DNA from: VGMD01 sp964552055
GTDB lineage: Bacteria > Chlamydiota > Chlamydiia > Chlamydiales > 2-12-FULL-49-11
Length of the DNA stretch: 45,766 nt
Assembly (NCBI GenBank): GCA_964552055.1
Contig: CAZKFL010000015.1
Span: forward strand, 1-45,766
Direction: 5' to 3'
The notes beneath the pieces were generated by a model that saw nothing but the letters and a program-made list of their open reading frames with translations, searched no databases and was not told where the DNA came from. The position numbers were made by a program, and so were the translations under genes. Positions 41,315 to 45,766 of this stretch are shown here, in pieces. Each line of letters begins with the position of its first letter. Position 1 is the stretch's first letter.

Positions 41315-42297
41315 TTAGTCCCCTTTTCATTTTGAATAAATTGATAGGCATCAATAGCTGCCATACTTCCTGAAGCAGCAGCTGTGATTGCTTGACGATA
41401 AATAGGATCCGAAACATCGCCTGCCGCGAAGACCCCCTCTATAGTCGTTTTTGTTGAAGAAGGACTTTTTTGAATAAACCCCTCATTATCAAGACCAAGC
41501 TTTCCTCTAAATAGTTGCGTATTGGGATTATGACCAATTGCGACAAAAAGACCGTCACATGGGAAAAACTTCATCTCACGTGTTTTTGTATCTTGCAAAT
41601 TTAAACCTGTAACCATGTCATCAGCAGGATCTTTAATCTCTTCAATTGTTGAATTCCAAATATAGCTAATCTTTTTATTAGTAGCTGCAAGATTTTGCAA
41701 ATAAGGTGACGCTCTTAATTGATCTCTTCTATGAATCACAGTGACTTTAGATGCATAGTTGGCAAGATAGAGCGCATCTTCTAATGCAGAATCGCCCCCT
41801 CCAACTACAGCTACTTCTTTACCCCGGAAAAAGGGAGCGTCGCAAACAGCGCACGAGTTAACACCTTTCCCGATAAGAGGCGCTTCAGAAGGAATTTCAA
41901 GCCACTTAGTTGCAGCGCCCGTTGCGATAATAAGAGACTTAGCTTTAATTTGTTTGCCATCTTGCAGCTTTAAAGAAAAAGGTCTTTGGCTCATATCGAC
42001 CTCACTTACCTTGCTGCTCTGAATTCTAGCGCCAAACTTGATTGCCTGGGCGCGCATTTTTAAACCAAGCTCTTCTCCGCTAATGCCTTCTGGAAATCCA
42101 GGAAAGTTATCAACTTTATAGGAAAGAGCAATCTGACCGCCACCCTCATCTCCTTCAATCACCAAAGTAGACAATCCTGATCTTGCAGCATAAATAGCAG
42201 CTGTTAGTCCTGCTGGACCCGATCCCATGATGACAACATCTTCCTCAGCAGGAAGTGATGCAATAAGCATAAAAGCTAGACAAATTGTCCTAATCAT
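41311..42297 (-). CDS. trxB: Thioredoxin reductase with N-terminal export signal or anchor
   Basis: 328 aa low-molecular-weight thioredoxin reductase. FAD motif GSGPAG is at residues 25-30, the redox centre is CAVCD (Cys149, Cys152), the NADPH motif is GGGDSALE followed by HRRDQLRA, and the C-terminal FAD loop is GVFAAGDVSD. Unusually, 18 residues precede the normal start. They form a Sec-like signal (MIRTICLAFMLIASLPAEE: Arg3, hydrophobic core, LPA cleavage site), and no internal start would remove it and keep the FAD motif. Coupled by ATGA overlaps to ddl upstream and the signal-bearing thioredoxin downstream. Confidence 0.92.
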   Translation of the reverse strand: MIRTICLAFMLIASLPAEEDVVIMGSGPAGLTAAIYAARSGLSTLVIEGDEGGGQIALSYKVDNFPGFPEGISGEELGLKMRAQAIKFGARIQSSKVSEVDMSQRPFSLKLQDGKQIKAKSLIIATGAATKWLEIPSEAPLIGKGVNSCAVCDAPFFRGKEVAVVGGGDSALEDALYLANYASKVTVIHRRDQLRASPYLQNLAATNKKISYIWNSTIEEIKDPADDMVTGLNLQDTKTREMKFFPCDGLFVAIGHNPNTQLFRGKLGLDNEGFIQKSPSSTKTTIEGVFAAGDVSDPIYRQAITAAASGSMAAIDAYQFIQNEKGTK

Positions 42298-43295
42298 ACC
42301 GAAACCGTTAAAAAATTTCTTTTCTCAGATTTTTCTAAGGCTAAATTTAAAAGTCTTTCTATCAGTTCTGGATAAGGGACACCTGAGGCCTCCCACATTT
42401 TAGGATAGAGGCTGATATTTGTAAAACCAGGAATTGTATTTAGCTCATTCAAATAGATATTTTCATCTGTATCCATAAAGAAATCGACTCTTGCCATGCC
42501 TTCGCAGCAAAGAAGCTCAAATACATAGATAGCCATTTCTTGAATCTCTTTGCATTTTTTTAGAGAAAGCTTTGCGGGTATCACAAATTTTGCTCCTTCT
42601 GGATCCAAATATTTATTTTCATAACTATAGACCCCACCTTTGGGGATGACTTCAGCAGGTTGAGAGGCAATGAGCGAATCTAGACCTAAAACAGAGCACT
42701 CGATCTCTCGTCCAAAAATTGTCTCTTCAATGATAATTTTAAAATCGTAAGAAAACGCTAGGTCAACTGCCTCATCAAACTCAATTCTTGAGCTCACACG
42801 GCTAAGACCCACAGACGAGCCCATTGTAACGGGCTTTATAAAAAGAGGAAGCCCTAGACGGTGAACAACTTCATCAAAATTGGGTTTTGTCTTATACGTC
42901 TCAAATTTAGCTATTCGAATTTTCGCATCACGAAGCAACCGTTTCGTCACATCTTTATCAAGCCCAATAGCTGAGCCAAGAACAGATGCGCCCACATAAG
43001 GAATACCGGCAACTTCAAGCATCCCCTGAATACTACCATCTTCTCCAAAGGGGCCATGCAGAACCGGAAAAACAACATCTAAATTTTTTAAAAGATCGCC
43101 ACATGCCTCTAAAAAAGGAATACCAGGATAAAGAGACAGTGATTCATCAGATCTGCACCAAAGACCCTCTTTATCAATACCAATAAGAAATACTTGATGC
43201 TTTTTCCTGTCAATTGCATTCGCTATGCTCTTAGCTGAACGCAAAGACACTTCATGCTCACCTGATTTGCCACCAAAGATAATTCCAACTCTCAT
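42294..43295 (-). CDS. ddl: D-alanine-D-alanine ligase, stand-alone
   Basis: 333 aa ATP-grasp ligase making D-Ala-D-Ala for peptidoglycan. Motifs: GIIFGGKSGEHEVSLRSAKS at the N-terminus, PVLHGPFGEDGSIQG, the ATP-binding FIKPVTMGSSVGLSRV, IECSVLG, and the C-terminal LNELNTIPGFTNISLYPKMW. In Chlamydiaceae Ddl is fused to MurC, whereas here it is separate. I chose the ATG at 43295 (a TTG two codons earlier is possible). It overlaps trxB by 4 bp and diverges from tsaC. Confidence 0.94.
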   Translation of the reverse strand: MRVGIIFGGKSGEHEVSLRSAKSIANAIDRKKHQVFLIGIDKEGLWCRSDESLSLYPGIPFLEACGDLLKNLDVVFPVLHGPFGEDGSIQGMLEVAGIPYVGASVLGSAIGLDKDVTKRLLRDAKIRIAKFETYKTKPNFDEVVHRLGLPLFIKPVTMGSSVGLSRVSSRIEFDEAVDLAFSYDFKIIIEETIFGREIECSVLGLDSLIASQPAEVIPKGGVYSYENKYLDPEGAKFVIPAKLSLKKCKEIQEMAIYVFELLCCEGMARVDFFMDTDENIYLNELNTIPGFTNISLYPKMWEASGVPYPELIERLLNLALEKSEKRNFLTVSV

Positions 43296-43326
43296 GACCA
43301 AATGCTAGCAAAAAATATCTATTCTT

Positions 43327-43334
43327 GCTATACT
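43327..43334 (+). promoter_or_regulatory. Extended -10 box of tsaC
   Basis: The -10 hexamer TATACT is at 43329-43334, preceded by TGC in TTGCTATACT (extended -10). The ATG follows after only 6 nt, so the transcript would begin at or within the start codon. Confidence 0.5.
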
Positions 43335-43340
43335 CATTGT

Positions 43341-43922
43341 ATGAAAATTTTTAAAGATCAAGCAGCATCAATGCTTTATACTGGAGATGCTATTGCAATC
43401 CCAACCGATACCGTTTATGGCCTTGCTTCAAATTTTGTAGGTCTTCCCAAATTATATGACCTAAAAAAAAGACCAAAAACCAACCCGATTGTATTATTTA
43501 TAAATGATGCAAAACTTGTTCAATCTTTTATTGAGACCCTTCCACCAAATAGCATTGAATTAATGACCGCATTTTGGCCAGGCCCATTAACACTTGTACT
43601 CGGAAAATTTGCATTCAGAATTCCAAGTCATGAGGGTGTCCTTGCACTGCTAGAAGAAACAGGTCCTCTCTATGTCACATCAGCTAACATTTCAGGAGAG
43701 CCTCCCCTTCTAACAGTTGAAGAAATTGAAAACACTTTCGGAAAAGATTTCCCCATTCTTCATGGCGAGCTCCCTAAGAATACGGCTCCCTCTACAGTTC
43801 TCTCATTTGAAAATAATGAGTGGCAAATTGATCGGTTGGGCCCTCTAACAGCTGAAGATTTTTTTCCCGTTTTAGGCTACAGACCAAAAAATAAATTAAC
43901 TTTAAGTCCCGTTTCCGCTTAG
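43341..43922 (+). CDS. tsaC: Threonylcarbamoyl-AMP synthase (TsaC/YrdC/Sua5 domain)
   Basis: 193 aa YrdC-domain enzyme that makes threonylcarbamoyl-AMP for the t6A modification of ANN-decoding tRNAs. Motifs: IPTDTVYGLAS, the KxR-type KKRPKTNPIVLFI, FWPGPLTLVL, and TSANISGEP. It lacks the C-terminal Sua5 domain, so it is the short TsaC form. I set the start at 43341; the frame is open to 43302, inside the region upstream of its -10 box. It is one gene away from tsaD. Confidence 0.9.
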   Translation: MKIFKDQAASMLYTGDAIAIPTDTVYGLASNFVGLPKLYDLKKRPKTNPIVLFINDAKLVQSFIETLPPNSIELMTAFWPGPLTLVLGKFAFRIPSHEGVLALLEETGPLYVTSANISGEPPLLTVEEIENTFGKDFPILHGELPKNTAPSTVLSFENNEWQIDRLGPLTAEDFFPVLGYRPKNKLTLSPVSA

Positions 43923-43952
43923 AATAAATCAAAGAAACAAAACAAGGAAAAT

Positions 43953-44378
43953 ATGCGCACTGCAAAAAAAAATGACAAGGTGAAAGTTCACTACACAGGC
44001 AAACTTATAGACGGCACCATTTTCGACTCCTCATTTGATAGAGAGCCTCTCCTTATTGAAGTTGGCGCAGGTGACCTTATAATTGGTTTTGAAAATGCTC
44101 TGATAGGCATGAGCGAAGGCGAAACTCGTATTATCGACCTTCCGCCTGAAGAAGCTTACGGCCATCACCTAAAGGACCTTGTCAAAGATGTTGATCGCAA
44201 ATATTTTCCAAAAGACCTTGTCCCAGAAGTTGGAATGCAACTTCAGCTTGGCGAAAACGATGAAATGACTGTTGTTACCCTTTCAAAAATTACCGACGAT
44301 CACATCACATTAGACGCCAACCATCCTCTTGCCGGAAAAACACTCAACTTTGAAATTCAACTCGTCGAATTCGTGTAA
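43953..44378 (+). CDS. FKBP-type peptidyl-prolyl isomerase, SlyD-like
   Basis: 141 aa: split FKBP domain (VKVHYTGKLIDGTIFDSSF, then GKTLNFEIQLVEF) with an inserted IF chaperone domain (EAYGHHLKDLVKDVDRKYFP), the SlyD arrangement. It lacks the His/Cys-rich metal-binding tail of E. coli SlyD. It is a cytosolic folding helper. It lies between tsaC and tsaD; the start has AAGGAAA upstream. Confidence 0.9.
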   Translation: MRTAKKNDKVKVHYTGKLIDGTIFDSSFDREPLLIEVGAGDLIIGFENALIGMSEGETRIIDLPPEEAYGHHLKDLVKDVDRKYFPKDLVPEVGMQLQLGENDEMTVVTLSKITDDHITLDANHPLAGKTLNFEIQLVEFV

Positions 44379-44382
44379 AGTA

Positions 44383-44391
44383 TGCTACAAT
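44383..44391 (+). promoter_or_regulatory. Extended -10 box of tsaD
   Basis: TGCTACAAT (44383-44391) is an extended -10 motif that overlaps an upstream ATG of the tsaD frame (44382). The canonical start at 44400 follows after 8 nt, so the leader would be nearly absent. Confidence 0.45.
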
Positions 44392-44399
44392 GCCCGACT

Positions 44400-45389
44400 A
44401 TGAGCATTGTACTAGGAATTGAGACAACTTGTGATGAGACCGCCGCAAGTATTGTTATAGATGGCAAAAAAATTCTTTCAAACGTGATCTATTCTCAGAT
44501 TGAAACACATCGAGAATATGGCGGTGTCTTTCCAGAACTTGCCTGCAGAAAACATGCTGAATTTTTGCTTCCTATTATTGAAGAGGCCATTCTAAAAGCT
44601 GGAATTCAAAAAAAGGATATAAACTTAATTGCGGTTGCAACAAAGCCTGGCTTAATGGGAGCCCTTTTAATAGGTCTAAGCACAGCCAAGGCTCTGAGCT
44701 ATAGCTGGAAAATCCCTTATATTGGGGTGAATCACATTGAGGCTCACCTTTATGCAGCAATGATGTCTACAGATAATCCAGAGATTCCTGCTATTGGGCT
44801 GATTGTTTCTGGGGGACACACCTCGCTTTTAAAAATTGAGGAACTAGGCGTTTATACCCCACTCGGAAATACCCTAGATGATGCTGTTGGAGAAGCATTC
44901 GATAAAACAGCAAGACTTCTTGGCCTTCCTTATCCAGGTGGACCAGAGTTGGAAAAAATGGCAAGACTTGGCGACCCCACTAAAGTCCCTTTCAAACCAG
45001 GACGAATTAAAGAAAAACCTTTGCATTTCTCGTTTAGTGGACTAAAGACACAAGTACTCTACGCAATGAAAAATAATCCGAAAGTAGAGGATGTCGCAGC
45101 GAGCTTTCAAGAAACTGCGCTAAATGACCTTGTGAACAAAACACTTCTTGCTGCAAAAAACAACTCTTTAAACACCATCTATATCGGTGGAGGTGTTAGC
45201 AATAATCGTCGCCTTCGAGAAATTTTTGAAGAAAAAAAACCAACAAACATCGACATTTATTGGCCAGGCAGCGGGCTTAGCCTAGACAATGCCGCTATGA
45301 TCGCAGGCCTTGGCTTCCACGTATATAAAAAGATGGGCCATGGAGACTTATTTGATCTTACCCCTATCCCCTCAGGCGGCCTAAAATAA
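44400..45389 (+). CDS. tsaD: tRNA threonylcarbamoyl transferase catalytic subunit TsaD
   Basis: 329 aa ASKHA protein that transfers the threonylcarbamoyl group onto A37. The N-terminal MSIVLGIETTCDETAASIV is the family start. The metal-binding motif is VNHIEAHLY (His112, His116). Also present are GLIVSGGHTSLL, DDAVGEAFDKTARLLGL, and the C-terminal GGGVSNNRRLRE and DNAAMIAGLG. With tsaC two genes upstream it covers two steps of t6A synthesis; tsaB and tsaE are not in the window. The C-terminal codons show elevated C in third position. Confidence 0.95.
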   Translation: MSIVLGIETTCDETAASIVIDGKKILSNVIYSQIETHREYGGVFPELACRKHAEFLLPIIEEAILKAGIQKKDINLIAVATKPGLMGALLIGLSTAKALSYSWKIPYIGVNHIEAHLYAAMMSTDNPEIPAIGLIVSGGHTSLLKIEELGVYTPLGNTLDDAVGEAFDKTARLLGLPYPGGPELEKMARLGDPTKVPFKPGRIKEKPLHFSFSGLKTQVLYAMKNNPKVEDVAASFQETALNDLVNKTLLAAKNNSLNTIYIGGGVSNNRRLREIFEEKKPTNIDIYWPGSGLSLDNAAMIAGLGFHVYKKMGHGDLFDLTPIPSGGLK

Positions 45390-45455
45390 TAATAAAGAGG
45401 TTGCTAATTTAAGGGAAAAAGGGCAGAATAGGGCGAAAAATTTGAGGTTTTACCC

Positions 45456-45617
45456 ATGGCAAAAAAGAAAGTTAGACAAGTCATTACTTTAGAAAGCACT
45501 GAAAGCACATTCCGTATGAGTACTGTGAAAAACCCAAGAAATACAACAGCTCGTTTGGAACTGAAGAAATACAACCCGATTTTAAAGAAAATGACAGTTC
45601 ACAAAGAAATTAAATAA
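45456..45617 (+). CDS. rpmG: 50S ribosomal protein L33, cysteine-free
   Basis: 53 aa, not long enough for standard gene-size cut-offs but clearly L33: RQVITLESTESTFR, then NPRNTTARLELKKYNPILKK and MTVHKEIK at the C-terminus. It lacks the zinc-binding cysteines. The C-terminal run resembles Bacteroidota L33 (ending NPILKRVTVHKEIK, from memory) more than Chlamydiaceae L33, which ends RRHVIFKEAK. GAGG lies 9 nt before the ATG. It is followed at 8 bp by a DUF4295-like gene, also a Bacteroidota arrangement. Confidence 0.85.
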   Translation: MAKKKVRQVITLESTESTFRMSTVKNPRNTTARLELKKYNPILKKMTVHKEIK

Positions 45618-45625
45618 GATAAGAC

Positions 45626-45766
45626 ATGGCAAAGAAAGCGGTTGCATCGTTGCAAAAAGGCGAAGGTCGTGCCTACGCCAAGGTAATCAAGATGGTGAAA
45701 TCTCCTAAAACAGGAGCTTATTCCTTCCAGGAAGAAATCGTACACAACGAAAAAATCAATGACTTC
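45626..45766 (+). CDS. DUF4295-like small ribosome-associated protein, partial
   Basis: The first 47 codons are visible before the window ends. They begin MAKKAVASLQKGEGRAYAKV and continue with IKMVKSPKTGAYSFQEE. This closely matches the DUF4295 pattern I know from Bacteroidota, where a gene of about 50 aa follows rpmG. The function is not established; genomic context and small basic composition suggest a ribosomal role. The 3' end is outside the window. Confidence 0.7.
   Translation, partial: MAKKAVASLQKGEGRAYAKVIKMVKSPKTGAYSFQEEIVHNEKINDF

Overview
The window looks like a chromosome segment of a chlamydia-like bacterium (Parachlamydiales-type rather than Chlamydiaceae). The base composition is AT-rich. 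Several blocks match gene neighbourhoods I recall from Chlamydia: sucA-sucB beside a small coiled-coil protein and hemW; the rsmI-like methylase with a holA-like gene; and fabI with a HAD phosphatase and a FliO-like membrane protein. There is also a type III secretion chaperone/translocator cluster, a plant-type enoyl reductase, and a large share of proteins I cannot assign. The species cannot be named from the sequence alone. I saw no tRNA, rRNA, CRISPR array or intact insertion sequence.

Layout. 1-5079 (minus): sucA-sucB-lpdA, the 2-oxoglutarate dehydrogenase operon, with near-identical palindromic elements just after the sucB and lpdA stop codons. 5242-6784 (plus): coiled-coil protein and hemW. 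6761-9185: two lineage-specific proteins, the second split by one in-frame stop. 9293-10853 (minus): holA-rsmI. 10930-13516: fabI, a small orphan, a HAD phosphatase and a FliO-like protein. 13807-15228 (minus): nfeD-floA membrane-microdomain pair. 15325-15705: a small gene with promoter, ribosome site and terminator but a one-base frameshift. 15782-18571 (plus): compact type III chaperone/translocator operon. 18626-21917 (plus): mlaE-mlaF-mlaD-yqgE lipid-transport operon. 22006-25999: three proteins without assignable function, one secreted. 26110-29291: two tandem OppA-type lipoproteins. 29350-34544: large orphan, patatin-like lipase, short stand-alone secretin, a 151-bp inverted repeat and an orphan. 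34646-39927: an MFS transporter facing a complete EmrB-EmrA-TolC efflux operon. 39973-43295 (minus): a redox cluster in which ddl, thioredoxin reductase and thioredoxin are translationally coupled and the last two carry export signals, followed by two cytosolic thioredoxins. 43341-45389 (plus): tsaC, slyD, tsaD (t6A synthesis). 45456-45766: L33 and the start of a DUF4295-like protein, both resembling Bacteroidota.

The most interesting items are the apparently exported thioredoxin reductase/thioredoxin pair tied to ddl; the miniature translocator operon; the Bacteroidota-like L33-DUF4295 pair; a series of genes whose -10 boxes lie only 6 to 13 nt before the start codon, suggesting leaderless mRNAs; a rise of C-ending codons toward the 3' ends of many core genes; and several palindromic intergenic elements, including a run of five stem-loops at 40754-40940.
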